Assembly: GCA_902706235.1 (NCBI GenBank)
Contig: CACSJR010000004.1
Coordinates: 124,001 to 188,000 of the forward strand
Reading direction: 5' to 3'
From: Citrobacter sp. 18056
GTDB lineage: Bacteria; Pseudomonadota; Gammaproteobacteria; Enterobacterales; Enterobacteriaceae
DNA length: 64,000 nucleotides
Below the pieces are notes generated by a model, which saw nothing but the letters and a program-made list of their open reading frames with translations, ran no database searches and was not told the origin of the DNA. Positions 9,655 through 21,675 of the stretch are shown here, piece by piece. Position numbers and translations under genes: made by a program. Positions within the stretch are counted from its first letter, which is position 1, and each line of letters begins with the position of its first letter.

Positions 9655-11379
9655 TCAGGTTCTCTCCGTTTTGCTCAACCACATTTCATCCATACCGCCG
9701 CCGCGGATGTGCATTGGATAGACATGCTCAGTGCCGTCAACGATGACATCCACAAATACCAGGCGATTGTTCCGCACCTGCTCCAGCGCTTCGCTCAGGC
9801 GAGCTTCCAGTTCAGCAGGTTCACTGACGCGGATCCCCACGTGACCATAGGCTTCCGCCAGACGGACAAAGTCGGGTAACGAAGACATATAGGACTGCGA
9901 ATGGCGTCCGGAGTAGATCATGTCCTGCCATTGTTTCACCATTCCGAGATAGCCGTTGTTGAGGTTCAGCACCAGCACGGGCAGCTCGTATTGCAATGCG
10001 GTCGACAGTTCCTGGATGTTCATCTGGATACTGCCATCGCCGGTCACGCAGATAACCGTTTCTGCCGGAAGCGCCATTTTAACGCCCAACGCAGCAGGCA
10101 GGCCAAAGCCCATCGTGCCGAGGCCACCAGAGTTTATCCAGTGACGCGGTTTATCGAACGGGTAATAGAGGGCCGCAAACATCTGATGCTGACCCACGTC
10201 AGAGGTCACATAAGCTTCGCCCTTCGTCAGACGCCAGATCGTTTCAATCACCGCCTGAGGCTTAATGTGCTCGCTCTGGGTGTCGTACTTCAGGCACTGA
10301 CGCGCACGCCACTGATCGATTTGCTGCCACCAGTCGCGGATATCATCCAGCGGCTGCGTGGTGGACTCTTGATCCAGCAGATCCAGCATTTGTTCCAGTA
10401 CCTGGCGCGCATCACCCACAATGGGCACATCGGCGGAAACGGTTTTGGAAATCGACGTCGGATCGATATCGATATGCAACACCGTGGCGTTCGGGCAGTA
10501 CTTCGCCAGATTGTTGGTGGTGCGATCGTCAAAGCGCACCCCGACGGCAAAAATCACGTCGGAATTGTGCATAGTCATGTTGGCCTCATAGGTGCCGTGC
10601 ATGCCGAGCATGCCGAGCGCCTGGCGATGCGTCGCCGGAAATACGCCTAATCCCATCAGCGACGACGCGACGGGCAGATTCAGTTTTTCAATCAGCGTAC
10701 GCAGCACAGCTTCACTGGACGAAGTAATCGCCCCGCCACCGACATACACCACCGGTTTTTTGGCGGCGATAAGCGTCTGTAACGCGCGCTTAATTTGGCC
10801 CTTGTGTCCGGTCGTGGTTGGATTATACGAACGCATGCTAACTTCATCCGGCCAGCTGTACGGCAGTTTGTTGGCCGGGCTCAAGATATCTTTCGGCAAA
10901 TCAACCACTACCGGGCCAGGACGTCCACTAGCCGCCAGCCAGAAAGCCTTCTTCAACACGCCAGGTATATCTTCGGTTTGCTTCACCAGGAAGCTGTGTT
11001 TTACCACTGGGCGAGACACGCCCACCATGTCGCATTCCTGGAACGCATCATAGCCAATCAGCGAGGTCGCCACCTGCCCCGAGAGGATAACCAAGGGAAT
11101 CGAGTCCATATAGGCGGTCGCAATCCCGGTGATCGCATTGGTCGCACCAGGACCGGACGTCACCAACACCACGCCCACTTCACCTGTCGCGCGCGCCAGA
11201 CCATCTGCCATATGCACTGCGGCCTGCTCATGGCGAACCAGAATATGATCGATTCCCCCCACAGTATGCAATGCATCATAAATATCGAGGACCGCGCCTC
11301 CCGGGTAACCGAATACCTGCTTTACGCCCTGATCGATTAATGATCGAACGACCATCTCGGCGCCAGACAACATCTCCAT
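9655..11379 (-). CDS. ilvI: IlvI, acetolactate synthase III catalytic subunit
   Basis: IlvI is the thiamine-diphosphate enzyme that condenses two pyruvates to acetolactate, or pyruvate with 2-ketobutyrate, at the start of branched-chain amino-acid synthesis. Its 574 residues equal the E. coli length. The catalytic glutamate lies in the [11 protein letters not shown] segment near residue 47. The ThDP/Mg motif begins GDGSIQMN and ends with an NN pair near residue 475. Oddly, residue 476 after that pair is Gly (codon GGC), where I recall Arg in E. coli IlvI, a single-base difference from CGC. A GGAGG ribosome-binding site precedes the start. The operon with ilvH is expected to respond to Lrp and leucine. 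Confidence 0.97.
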   Translation of the reverse strand: MEMLSGAEMVVRSLIDQGVKQVFGYPGGAVLDIYDALHTVGGIDHILVRHEQAAVHMADGLARATGEVGVVLVTSGPGATNAITGIATAYMDSIPLVILSGQVATSLIGYDAFQECDMVGVSRPVVKHSFLVKQTEDIPGVLKKAFWLAASGRPGPVVVDLPKDILSPANKLPYSWPDEVSMRSYNPTTTGHKGQIKRALQTLIAAKKPVVYVGGGAITSSSEAVLRTLIEKLNLPVASSLMGLGVFPATHRQALGMLGMHGTYEANMTMHNSDVIFAVGVRFDDRTTNNLAKYCPNATVLHIDIDPTSISKTVSADVPIVGDARQVLEQMLDLLDQESTTQPLDDIRDWWQQIDQWRARQCLKYDTQSEHIKPQAVIETIWRLTKGEAYVTSDVGQHQMFAALYYPFDKPRHWINSGGLGTMGFGLPAALGVKMALPAETVICVTGDGSIQMNIQELSTALQYELPVLVLNLNNGYLGMVKQWQDMIYSGRHSQSYMSSLPDFVRLAEAYGHVGIRVSEPAELEARLSEALEQVRNNRLVFVDVIVDGTEHVYPMHIRGGGMDEMWLSKTERT

Positions 11380-11778
11380 GGTTTGCCTCCAGGCTTAGTT
11401 AATGACGGCGGAACTCATTTCCGCATCGTCATACAACAGGGTTATATCGCGCCCCGTTGATTTTAGAATGACAGCATTTCCTTAACATAACCGCTCCCTA
11501 TCAGGCAGGCAATCAGCCACCTGACCCGTAGAACGGGGCCATACAGAAGAAAAGGAGGATGGATTTTCGCTAAATGGTGAAATACTTCAGGAATAAGGAA
11601 AGATAATGGGAAAAATTCGAAGGAATAGCTCTGTAGCAGATAATCATGCATTTTTAACCCGACTACAGGCCATCAAAAAAAATGATGTTAGTGGAATATA
11701 CCGATATTAATGACATTAACAGAATAAACCAGATGCTTTCGCACCTGGCTTATGGGTAAGATTATTCGTGCGCGGAGA
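11380..11778. other. 399-bp intergenic region: ilvIH promoter and leuO 3' end
   Basis: This gap should contain the ilvIH promoter and the upstream Lrp sites known from E. coli and Salmonella. I could not assign individual Lrp sites by eye because their consensus is weak. The leuO-proximal end has a weak terminator-like hairpin. No gene was seen on either strand. Confidence 0.6.
11729..11749 (-). terminator. Weak terminator-like hairpin after leuO
   Basis: CCAG and TGC at the left pair with GCA and CCTGG at the right, with one A/C mismatch and a TTTC loop. On the minus strand the hairpin precedes a T-rich but interrupted tract. The position, 30 nt after the leuO stop, suits a terminator; the strength is doubtful. 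Confidence 0.4.
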
Positions 11779-12729
11779 TTAACGGCGACAAACTGATACC
11801 AGCAGCTCTTCCATCCACTGATGACCTTTGTCGCGGCCCGCAGCTTCATGCCAGGAAAGGAAACAGGTACGGCTATTTAATTTCATGGGCAGCGGCAGAA
11901 TTTGAATATTCAATTTCTTCGTAAAATCTTCCGCTAACCAACGTGGCGCAATAGCCACGAGCTCTGTCTGTGAGATGACATTAAGCACGCTGGTTAATGC
12001 CATTCCTTGATAAGCGATACAGGCCTGTTTTTCTACCGTATCGTACCAGGGCTGACTGAATGATGCGTAACGCTCCAGGGAAACGACTGCATGTTCTTCG
12101 TGATATATATCACTTTCTTTCAGTGGACCCAGCAGACGCGGATGGCCCGTACTCGCTACTAACACCATTTCATCGCGAAATAATGGCACACAGGCGAACT
12201 CAGGCCGGCGGAATTCATCATAGCCAATAACAAACTCGAGTTCCTGGTAGCGTAACTGATGTTCAGTATTTTGATTTAAGCAAGACTTAAATACTAAATG
12301 CGTATTGGGTGCGACCTTATTCACATTATTAAGAATTAATGAGGTCAACGCATTATCCAGTGGGCTGCACACACAGAGATTAAACACACGCTCACTGCTA
12401 ATCGGTTCGAACCCTGAGCCTGGCAACTCGTTTTGCACCAACTGCAATGCTTGTCGAACAGAACCGAACAGCTGAGAGGCCCTGGCGGTAGGTTGGATGC
12501 CACGGCCATAGCGCACAAACAACTCATCGTTAAACATGACTTTCAGACGCGAGACCGCATTACTGACAGCGGGCTGTGACATGCCCAAAAGATGGGCGGC
12601 ACGTGTAATATTTTGTTCCTGCATGACCGCATCAAAAACGGTCAATAAATTGAGATCGACCGAACGGAGCTGGACGCGCGCATGCTCCTGACCAGAACCT
12701 GTAGGCGGGATTTCTTTTTCAACGATCAT
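11779..12729 (-). CDS. leuO: LeuO, LysR-type regulator
   Basis: LeuO is a LysR-family regulator that counteracts H-NS silencing at many loci and is expressed mainly in stationary phase and stress. The winged helix-turn-helix is near residues 30-75 ([14 protein letters not shown], then [22 protein letters not shown]), followed by the LysR effector domain. I chose the ATG at 12729, because a GGAG lies 7 nt before it and the protein becomes 316 residues, close to the 314 of E. coli. The upstream ATG at 12765 adds 12 codons without a visible ribosome-binding site. The gene is divergent from leuLABCD across an AT-rich gap. Confidence 0.95.
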   Translation of the reverse strand: MIVEKEIPPTGSGQEHARVQLRSVDLNLLTVFDAVMQEQNITRAAHLLGMSQPAVSNAVSRLKVMFNDELFVRYGRGIQPTARASQLFGSVRQALQLVQNELPGSGFEPISSERVFNLCVCSPLDNALTSLILNNVNKVAPNTHLVFKSCLNQNTEHQLRYQELEFVIGYDEFRRPEFACVPLFRDEMVLVASTGHPRLLGPLKESDIYHEEHAVVSLERYASFSQPWYDTVEKQACIAYQGMALTSVLNVISQTELVAIAPRWLAEDFTKKLNIQILPLPMKLNSRTCFLSWHEAAGRDKGHQWMEELLVSVCRR

Positions 12730-13359
12730 ACTTGACTCCACTGTCACACTTAACGTCCTTTTCATAGGTGAAGTAATAAATACTGAAAATATGATTTAAC
12801 ATGCATATAAATTCAGAAAAAGAGATACGGACAAATTTAGGAATTTATAAAGTCACGCCAGTAAGATATGGATTAAACCCGGCTGAACTGCGTTCAATTA
12901 ACCATCAAACAATAAGTGGCGCTTTGTAGACAAATTTTAATCATAAACAGGGGGAATAGACAACAGCACTTTGAGACAAGACTACTTAAGCAAATTTAAA
13001 CTTGTGGTTTAAAACAACCTGGATCACATAACAAATCTTCATCAATAAACTGTGAAAATTCTTAAATCCAGAAAACATCGGTCGTTAATCGCCCGAATAT
13101 CATCAGTTTACAGGAATGAATGGGATGCCAAAAAGCATTTCCAGATGAAAATAAACATTTTCATATGATTCATTGCATTAAACCCGCGAAACAACATAAC
13201 GATAATCTTCGATAAAAAAGAGAAGCACCAGCACAATTAGCTAAAGAACTTTCTCATTCTCCGACCACTTACCCCCTCTTTCGCCTCAGAAAAGGTTGAC
13301 ATCAATCTGCGTATCCAGTACCACTAAAAGCATAACGCATTCATCTGGAGCATGACGCA
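12730..13359. other. 630-bp AT-rich leuO-leuL intergenic region
   Basis: This divergent promoter region is notably AT-rich compared with the flanking genes. In Salmonella and E. coli the equivalent segment holds the leuO promoter, an AT-rich silencer bound by H-NS, LeuO sites and the leu promoter, which affect one another through supercoiling. Here the leu promoter is recognisable at the right end. The rest has no ORF or RNA gene that I can support. Confidence 0.65.
13296..13324 (+). promoter_or_regulatory. leuLABCD promoter
   Basis: A perfect TTGACA at 13296-13301 is followed after 17 bp by TACCAC at 13319-13324. The position relative to leuL and the preceding sequence match the E. coli leu promoter. 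The -10 is poor, consistent with the known supercoiling-sensitive behaviour of this promoter. Confidence 0.75.
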
Positions 13360-13446
13360 ATGATCCGCACCTCTCGTTTCACCGGTCTACTACTACTAAA
13401 CGCAATCACTCTGCGCGGTAGACTGGTGGGCGACGTTTTGCGTTAA
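13360..13446 (+). CDS. leuL: LeuL, leu operon leader peptide
   Basis: This 28-residue ORF, too short for most gene finders, carries four consecutive leucine codons, all the rare CTA, at residues 10-13. When charged leucyl-tRNA is scarce the ribosome stalls on these codons and prevents formation of the terminator hairpin about 25 nt downstream. The peptide core FTGLLLLNA matches E. coli and Salmonella LeuL, and the length equals the E. coli peptide. A GGAG at about 13347-13350 precedes the start. An ATG eight bases earlier is closed by a stop after three codons. Confidence 0.95.
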   Translation: MIRTSRFTGLLLLNAITLRGRLVGDVLR

Positions 13447-13468
13447 GTCATCTCCCAGTAAGACTAAA

Positions 13469-13496
13469 AACCCGCGCCTTAGCGCGGGTTTTTTTA
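13469..13496 (+). terminator. leu operon attenuator
   Basis: Arms AACCCGCGC (13469-13477) and GCGCGGGTT (13482-13490) form a 9-bp GC-rich stem with loop CTTA, followed by a run of T residues to about 13495. It sits between the leader peptide and leuA, as expected for leucine-codon attenuation. Confidence 0.93.
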
Positions 13497-13539
13497 TGCT
13501 CGTAACAAGGCGACCCAAGACTGACAAGGACCTAAAAAC

Positions 13540-16202
<2,663 letters not shown>

Positions 16203-16204
16203 TC

Positions 16205-17605
16205 ATGGCGAAGACGTTATATGAAAAATTGTTTGATGCGCACATTGTGCACGAAGCGCCAAACGAAACCCCGCTGCTGTACATCGACCGTCATCTGGTC
16301 CACGAAGTGACGTCCCCGCAGGCGTTTGACGGCCTGCGCGCACACCATCGTCCAGTGCGTCAGCCGGGTAAAACCTTCGCGACCATGGATCACAATGTGT
16401 CGACCCAGACCAAAGACATCAACGCGTCCGGCGAAATGGCCCGCATCCAGATGCAGGAGCTTATCAAAAACTGTAGTGAGTTCGGCGTTGAGCTGTACGA
16501 CCTGAACCACCCGTATCAGGGCATCGTTCATGTGATGGGGCCGGAACAGGGTATCACCCTGCCGGGCATGACCATCGTTTGTGGCGATTCCCACACCGCG
16601 ACCCACGGCGCATTTGGCGCACTGGCATTCGGGATCGGCACCTCAGAAGTTGAACATGTGCTGGCGACGCAGACCCTGAAACAGGGCCGCGCGAAAACCA
16701 TGAAAATCGAAGTCAAAGGCAAAGCTGCACCGGGCATCACCGCCAAAGACATCGTGCTGGCGATTATCGGTAAAACAGGAAGCGCGGGCGGTACTGGTCA
16801 CGTGGTGGAATTCTGCGGCGATGCCATTCAGGCGTTGACCATGGAAGGCCGCATGACCCTGTGCAACATGGCCATCGAAATGGGTGCCAAAGCGGGCCTG
16901 GTTGCGCCGGATGACACCACCTTCAATTACGTGAAGGGCCGTCTGCACGCACCGAAAGAGCAACATTTTGAAGACGCTGTCGCGTACTGGAAAACCCTGA
17001 ACACCGACGAAGGCGCAGCTTTCGACACCGTCGTCATCCTGCAAGCAGAGGAAATTGCACCGCAGGTGACCTGGGGAACCAACCCAGGCCAGGTGATTTC
17101 CGTTAACGACAACGTGCCCGATCCCGCATCGTTCACCGATCCGGTTGAGCGTGCCAGCGCCGAAAAAGCACTGGCGTATATGGGCCTGAAACCAGGCGTG
17201 CCGCTGACCGACGTCGCTATCGACAAAGTCTTTATCGGCTCCTGCACCAACTCCCGTATCGAAGATTTGCGCGCAGCGGCAGAAATTGCCAAAGGCCGTA
17301 AAGTCGCTCCAGGCGTACAGGCTCTGGTTGTTCCTGGCTCTGGCCCTGTGAAAGCACAGGCAGAAGCCGAAGGTCTGGATAAGATTTTCATTGAAGCCGG
17401 TTTTGAATGGCGTTTGCCGGGCTGCTCCATGTGCCTGGCGATGAACAACGACCGCCTGGAGCCAGGTGAGCGCTGCGCATCGACCAGCAACCGCAACTTC
17501 GAAGGCCGTCAGGGCCGCGGTGGACGCACGCATCTGGTTAGCCCGGCAATGGCCGCAGCGGCTGCCGTTACCGGCCATTTCGCCGACATTCGTAGCATGA
17601 AATAA
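16205..17605 (+). CDS. leuC: LeuC, isopropylmalate isomerase large subunit
   Basis: LeuC is the [4Fe-4S] aconitase-family subunit that, with LeuD, interconverts 2- and 3-isopropylmalate. Cluster ligands are visible as the cysteine in [13 protein letters not shown] near residue 347 and the CSMC pair near residues 407-410. The THVSTQ-like region appears here as [10 protein letters not shown], and the substrate loop as [13 protein letters not shown] near residue 130. Its 466 residues match E. coli. It starts 2 nt after leuB and precedes leuD by 10 nt. Confidence 0.98.
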   Translation: MAKTLYEKLFDAHIVHEAPNETPLLYIDRHLVHEVTSPQAFDGLRAHHRPVRQPGKTFATMDHNVSTQTKDINASGEMARIQMQELIKNCSEFGVELYDLNHPYQGIVHVMGPEQGITLPGMTIVCGDSHTATHGAFGALAFGIGTSEVEHVLATQTLKQGRAKTMKIEVKGKAAPGITAKDIVLAIIGKTGSAGGTGHVVEFCGDAIQALTMEGRMTLCNMAIEMGAKAGLVAPDDTTFNYVKGRLHAPKEQHFEDAVAYWKTLNTDEGAAFDTVVILQAEEIAPQVTWGTNPGQVISVNDNVPDPASFTDPVERASAEKALAYMGLKPGVPLTDVAIDKVFIGSCTNSRIEDLRAAAEIAKGRKVAPGVQALVVPGSGPVKAQAEAEGLDKIFIEAGFEWRLPGCSMCLAMNNDRLEPGERCASTSNRNFEGRQGRGGRTHLVSPAMAAAAAVTGHFADIRSMK

Positions 17606-17615
17606 GGACACCATC

Positions 17616-18221
17616 ATGGCAGAGAAATTTACCCAACACACCGGCCTGGTTGTCCCTTTGGATGCGGCTAACGTGGATACAGACGCGATCATCCCGAAGC
17701 AGTTTTTGCAGAAGGTCACCCGCACCGGTTTTGGCGCGCATCTGTTTAACGACTGGCGTTTCCTCGATGATAAAGGCGAACAGCCAAACCCGGAATTCGT
17801 ACTGAACTTCCCGGAATTTAAAGGCGCATCGATCCTGCTGGCGCGTGAAAACTTCGGCTGCGGTTCATCGCGTGAACACGCGCCGTGGGCGTTGACCGAT
17901 TACGGTTTTAAAGTGGTGATTGCCCCAAGCTTCGCTGACATCTTCTACGGCAACAGCTTTAACAACCAGCTGCTGCCGGTGACCCTGAGCGATGAGCAGG
18001 TCGATGACTTGTTTAAGCAGGTTCAGGCCAATCCGGGCATGACGTTTGAAGTGGATCTGGAAGCACTGGTGGTCAAAGCGGGCGATAAAACCTACAACTT
18101 TACCCTCGACGCCTTCCGCCGCCATTGCATGCTGAACGGTCTGGACAGCATCGGACTGACGCTCCAGCATGAAGCGTCCATTTCAGAGTACGAAAACAAA
18201 CAGCCTGCGTTTATGGCGTGA
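17616..18221 (+). CDS. leuD: LeuD, isopropylmalate isomerase small subunit
   Basis: LeuD is the swivel-domain partner of LeuC. Its 201 residues include the characteristic phosphate and substrate loop [14 protein letters not shown] near residues 79-92. It is the last gene of leuLABCD. A REP-like hairpin follows the stop codon, and the convergent setA gene begins its 3' end 43 nt later. The length and sequence agree with E. coli LeuD, and nothing is unusual. Confidence 0.98.
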   Translation: MAEKFTQHTGLVVPLDAANVDTDAIIPKQFLQKVTRTGFGAHLFNDWRFLDDKGEQPNPEFVLNFPEFKGASILLARENFGCGSSREHAPWALTDYGFKVVIAPSFADIFYGNSFNNQLLPVTLSDEQVDDLFKQVQANPGMTFEVDLEALVVKAGDKTYNFTLDAFRRHCMLNGLDSIGLTLQHEASISEYENKQPAFMA

Positions 18222-18227
18222 TGCCGT

Positions 18228-18253
18228 GCCCGGCGGCGCGATGCTTGCCGGGC
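18228..18253. repeat. Single REP-like palindrome between leuD and setA
   Basis: The arms GCCCGGC (18228-18234) and GCCGGGC (18247-18253) around a GGCGCGATGCTT interior match the REP/PU family found after enterobacterial genes. It separates two convergent genes and may act as a 3' end stabiliser or a weak bidirectional terminator. Confidence 0.75.
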
Positions 18254-18264
18254 AACTATCAACA

Positions 18265-19443
18265 TCAAACATCCTTTACCCGACACGTCAGCGCCAGCGT
18301 CACCACTGACACTGCCGCAATCACCCAATATACGTACTGGTGTCCCCAGCTTTGCGACACCATTCCCTGAATCACCCCTGCGAGGATTACCCCGGTAGAA
18401 ATGCTGTTGGTGAAAAGCGTTGTGGCAGAACCCGCTCTGCCCGGCATCAAGTCCTGGAACCACAGCATGCCTATGCCGGCGATTATCCCAATGAACACCG
18501 CGTTAAACAGCTGTAATATCAACAACGCCTCGCGGCTATGGAACAGAATAAGCCCAATATAAAACAGCACGCCCGCTGCCACAGCGGTCACCATCATCCG
18601 ACGTTTCCCAAAGCGTTTAACGTAATAACCCGCAAGGATCATCGCCGGGATCTCAAGTGCCGCAGCGGTGCCCATCAAAAAACCTGCGAGCTTATCCGGC
18701 AGGCCTAAATCGCTGCTGATCCACAGCGGCATATCAATGATGTACATGGTATTGCAGGTCCACATCAGGGTGGAGGCCACAAACAGCATACGCACGTTTT
18801 TATCGCCCCAGCCGCTGACCTGCGTCAACGCCACCGTGGCGGGTTGTTCAACGCGCGCCACCGACGGCAGCGCAAACGCAATCAGGACCAGACTCAGGAT
18901 AAAAATCCCGGCGGCAACGGAAAACATCACGGTGAAGCCGTAATTAAGCGCCAGCATAAAGGCCAGCGGCGGGCCAATCACCCACGCCAGCGAAAGCTGC
19001 GCACGCATCACCGAACTGAACATCACGACTTCGCGTGCCGAACTGTCGGCGTATTCACGCGCAAGGGCAAACAGCTGAGGCATGGCGCTATTCGCCAGCG
19101 ACGCCAGCAGCACGCCGCAGGTGATAAGCGTCAGATAATGTCGATTAAAGGCAAACAGCAGCGCGTTGCCCACCGCCATCAGGCAGCAGAACAGTATCAG
19201 CTTGCGGCGGTCGCCCTGGTTGTCCGAGCGCTTCGCCAGCACCAGACTCACGGCAATCCCGACGATGGCGTTGGCGGTATAAAACAGGCCAATCCAGAAC
19301 GGCTGCGCGCCCACTTCGCGGCTGAGAAACAGGCTCAACGTCGGCATCTGTAATGCCCCCGCAATCCCCATCATAAATGCCACCAACATGAACGCGGCGT
19401 ACACCCCGTTCAGTCGTCGTGCCATCGTCATCAGCCAGAGCAT
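18265..19443 (-). CDS. setA: SetA, sugar efflux transporter
   Basis: SetA is a major-facilitator-superfamily exporter in the inner membrane. It effluxes glucose and lactose analogues and supports growth under sugar-phosphate stress. The 392 residues contain about twelve hydrophobic segments, with the MFS loop signature represented by AKRSDNQGDRRK near residue 75. The length is identical to E. coli. The gene begins 28 nt after the terminator of sgrS on the same strand. In E. coli readthrough of that terminator produces sgrS-setA transcripts, so SgrR-dependent co-expression is likely here. Confidence 0.96.
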   Translation of the reverse strand: MLWLMTMARRLNGVYAAFMLVAFMMGIAGALQMPTLSLFLSREVGAQPFWIGLFYTANAIVGIAVSLVLAKRSDNQGDRRKLILFCCLMAVGNALLFAFNRHYLTLITCGVLLASLANSAMPQLFALAREYADSSAREVVMFSSVMRAQLSLAWVIGPPLAFMLALNYGFTVMFSVAAGIFILSLVLIAFALPSVARVEQPATVALTQVSGWGDKNVRMLFVASTLMWTCNTMYIIDMPLWISSDLGLPDKLAGFLMGTAAALEIPAMILAGYYVKRFGKRRMMVTAVAAGVLFYIGLILFHSREALLILQLFNAVFIGIIAGIGMLWFQDLMPGRAGSATTLFTNSISTGVILAGVIQGMVSQSWGHQYVYWVIAAVSVVTLALTCRVKDV

Positions 19444-19478
19444 GATTAATCCTTACTCGCAAAAGGGAAACGAAAAAA

Positions 19479-19501
19479 GCCAGCAGAAGCATTCTGCTGG
19501 C
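19479..19501 (-). terminator. SgrS intrinsic terminator
   Basis: A perfect 10-bp stem (GCCAGCAGAA/TTCTGCTGGC) with a 3-nt loop is followed on the minus strand by six T residues. This terminator and its U-tail form the Hfq-binding 3' end in E. coli SgrS. Confidence 0.93.
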
Positions 19502-19558
19502 GGGTCTTTCAAGGCTATCGCCTGATACCAATACTCAGTCACACATGATCAAGTCAAG

Positions 19559-19714
19559 TTAATGAGGATCCGAAGCCGGGCATGTAACGTCCCACTGCAT
19601 CAAATCTTCCAGCATTTTCAGGCGCGTTCCTGCGACCAGGCGGGCCAGCCATGACGCTCCCTGCGTCGCCGAAAAGTACTGTCGATAAAACTCACAAGCA
19701 GTTAGCTTCTTCAT
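19559..19714 (-). CDS. sgrT: SgrT, small inhibitor of glucose PTS
   Basis: SgrT is encoded inside SgrS and, in E. coli, blocks the EIICB-Glc transporter PtsG directly. Translating the minus strand from the ATG at 19714 gives 51 residues. The shared core is FYRQYFSA near the start and RLKMLEDLMQWD near residues 31-42, which matches the E. coli peptide. I prefer this ATG to the one six bases upstream because AGGAG lies 6 nt before it and only 1 nt before the other. Compared with the 43-residue E. coli protein it has an N-terminal MKKLTACE extension and a divergent tail. Confidence 0.88.
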   Translation of the reverse strand: MKKLTACEFYRQYFSATQGASWLARLVAGTRLKMLEDLMQWDVTCPASDPH

Positions 19715-19801
19715 ATTCATCTCCTCACTTCATCGAGATTGATTATTGGCTTAATATGAGGATAAATAAATTGCTGGGTTTTCGTCAGGAGTTCCCCTTT
19801 T

Positions 19802-21457
19802 ATGTCCTCTGGTCGTCTGCAACAACAGTTCATCCGTTTATGGCAATGCTGTGACGGGAAATCCCATGACACCACGCTCAACGAGCTGGCCGAACTGCTC
19901 AGCTGTTCGCGTCGCCATATGCGAACGTTGTTGAACACCATGGAGGACCGCGGTTGGCTGACCTGGCAGGCGGAAGCCGGGCGTGGCAAGCGGTCCCGCC
20001 TGACGTTTCTCTATACCGGGCTGGCGCTCCAGCAGCAGCGGGCGGAAGACTTACTTGAGCAAGACAGAATCGATCAACTGGTGCAACTGGTGGGCGATAA
20101 AGCCACCGTGCGGCAAATGCTGGTCTCACATCTGGGCCGCAGTTTCCGTCAGGGGCGACACATTATGCGGGTGCTTTACTACCGCCCGATGCGTAATTTA
20201 CTGCCCGGCACGCCTTTACGGCGCTCGGAAACCCACATTGCGCGGCAAATTTTCAGCGCATTGACCCGTATAAATGAGGAAAATGGGGAACTGGAAGCGG
20301 ATATTGCGCATCACTGGCAGCAAATTTCCCCTTTGCACTGGCGTTTTTATCTTCGTCCAGGCATTCATTTTCATCACGGTCGTGAACTGGAGATGGACGA
20401 TGTGGTTCACTCCTTACAGCGAATCAATCCCCTACCGCTGTATTCCCACATTACCCGCATCGAATCGCCTACCACCTGGACGCTGGATATTCACCTTTCT
20501 CGCCCCGATGTCTGGCTACCGTGGCTGCTGGGTCATATCCCGGCGATGATCCTGCCGCGCGAATGGGAAACCATGAACAACTTTTCCAGCATGCCGGTGG
20601 GCACCGGGCCTTACGCCGTTTCGCGCAATAATCAGAACCAACTCAAAATCCACGCCTTTGACGACTTCTTCGGCTATCGCGCGCTGATCGATGAAGTGAA
20701 TGTGTGGGTACTGCCGGAAATCGGGGACGAAGTGACCTGCGGCCTGACGCTGGAAGGCTCGACCGAAGGCGAAAAAGCGGTCGAAAGTCGCCTGGAAGAA
20801 GGCTGCTATTACCTGCTGTTTGATGCCCGCAGCCAGAAAGGGGTGTCTGACGACGTTCGCCGCTGGGTCAGCCAAATTCTCTCTCCTGCCAATCTGCTGT
20901 ACCACGCCGACGAGCAGTATCAGGGTGACTGGTTTCCGGCTTACGGCCTGTTGCCGCGCTGGCACCATGCGCGTCCGGGCAAGGGCGACAAACCCGCTGG
21001 GCTGGAAACGCTGACGCTGACCTATTATCGGGAACATCTTGAACACAAAAACATTGGTCTGATCATGAGTCGCCTACTCGCCGAGCATCAGGTGACGCTG
21101 GAGATCCGGGAGATAAACTACGACGAGTGGCATCTCGGCGATATTCACAGCGACATGTGGTTAAACAGCGCCAACTTCACACTGCCACTGGATTTCTCGC
21201 TGTTTGCCCATCTGTTCGAAGTGCCGCTAATTCAGCACTGTATTCCGCTGGACTGGCAGCAGGCCGCCGCCGACTGGCAGTCCGGAGAGATAAATCTGGC
21301 CAACTGGTCACAACAGTTGATAGCCCAACGTTCGGTGGTGCCACTGATTCACCACTGGCTGCGCATTCAAGGACAGCGAAGTATGCGCGGCCTGCGCATG
21401 AACACCCTGGGCTGGTTTGACTTTAAATCGGCATGGTTTGCCCCGCCGGATCCATAA
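19802..21457 (+). CDS. sgrR: SgrR, transcriptional activator of sgrS
   Basis: SgrR senses glucose-phosphate stress and activates divergent sgrS transcription. It combines an N-terminal winged-helix DNA-binding domain (about residues 1-110, [14 protein letters not shown] then [19 protein letters not shown]) with a C-terminal solute-binding-protein domain of the SBP family 5 type. It has no signal peptide, so it is cytoplasmic. The 551-residue length matches E. coli. AGGAG at 19787-19791 precedes the ATG by 10 nt. The intergenic space with sgrS is about 70 bp, so both promoters overlap and autorepression is likely. Confidence 0.96.
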   Translation: MSSGRLQQQFIRLWQCCDGKSHDTTLNELAELLSCSRRHMRTLLNTMEDRGWLTWQAEAGRGKRSRLTFLYTGLALQQQRAEDLLEQDRIDQLVQLVGDKATVRQMLVSHLGRSFRQGRHIMRVLYYRPMRNLLPGTPLRRSETHIARQIFSALTRINEENGELEADIAHHWQQISPLHWRFYLRPGIHFHHGRELEMDDVVHSLQRINPLPLYSHITRIESPTTWTLDIHLSRPDVWLPWLLGHIPAMILPREWETMNNFSSMPVGTGPYAVSRNNQNQLKIHAFDDFFGYRALIDEVNVWVLPEIGDEVTCGLTLEGSTEGEKAVESRLEEGCYYLLFDARSQKGVSDDVRRWVSQILSPANLLYHADEQYQGDWFPAYGLLPRWHHARPGKGDKPAGLETLTLTYYREHLEHKNIGLIMSRLLAEHQVTLEIREINYDEWHLGDIHSDMWLNSANFTLPLDFSLFAHLFEVPLIQHCIPLDWQQAAADWQSGEINLANWSQQLIAQRSVVPLIHHWLRIQGQRSMRGLRMNTLGWFDFKSAWFAPPDP

Positions 21458-21497
21458 GGCTTTCTGAAAAGTCACAAACTCATTACAATAGCGCCGT

Positions 21498-21634
21498 TCT
21501 CAACGGGGTGCTGATATACAAAATCATTCGAGATGCAGAAGCCAACGCAGAGGCAGCTTGAAGGATGAAGTGTATGGGCTGAGATAATACCCGTCGAACC
21601 TGATCCGGATAACGCCGGCGAAGGGATTTGGGGC
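21498..21634 (+). promoter_or_regulatory. TPP riboswitch (thi box) of thiBPQ, with enlarged P3
   Basis: The conserved thi-box elements are present in order. CTCAACGGGGTG (about 21499-21510) gives the 5' strands of P1 and P2. CTGAGATAATACCCG (21579-21593) is the pyrimidine-sensor core. ACCTGATCCGGATAACGCCGG (from 21598) and the closing GAAGGGATTTGGGG follow. P1 pairs CTCAA with the TTGGG segment. Thiamine diphosphate binding is expected to shut off thiBPQ. The distance between the GGGGTG and CTGAGA elements is about 68 nt, far longer than the short P3 hairpin of the E. coli thiB switch, because an ERIC-like element occupies it. Confidence 0.95.
21516..21575 (+). repeat. Internally deleted ERIC-like element inside the riboswitch P3 arm
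   Basis: The left end ATACAAAATCATTCGAGATG and the right end GGCAGCTTGAAGGATGAAG followed by TGTAT are imperfect terminal inverted repeats. They match the outer ends of enterobacterial ERIC (IRU) elements as I remember them. The right half also keeps the GCCAACGCA segment, while the ERIC core is missing. At about 60 bp it is roughly half of a 127-bp full-length element. The inverted ends pair (ATATAC with GTGTAT), so they extend the P3 helix. Confidence 0.75.
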
Positions 21635-21675
21635 TCACTCAAAATCCTTTGCCACCCCTAAATTTGAGGTGCAAA

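Larger units (their letters stand above)
19472..19734 (-). ncRNA. sgrS: SgrS, sugar-phosphate stress sRNA (also encodes SgrT)
   Basis: SgrS is an Hfq-dependent sRNA that base-pairs with ptsG and manXYZ mRNAs to stop sugar uptake when sugar phosphates accumulate. The minus strand carries a 5' end reading GATGAAG like E. coli SgrS, the SgrT ORF, and the ptsG-pairing segment (ATCATGTGTGACTGAGTATT, ending near 19530). A terminator hairpin with a T-run closes it. The predicted length is about 263 nt, against 227 nt in E. coli; the extra length is in the coding part and between the pairing region and terminator. It lies between setA and sgrR as expected. The 5' end is inferred by similarity. Confidence 0.93.

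Noticed and set aside
12730-12765. Upstream LeuO start at 12765
   Set aside because: No ribosome-binding site is visible there, while GGAG precedes the ATG at 12729 at ideal spacing and the resulting length fits the family.
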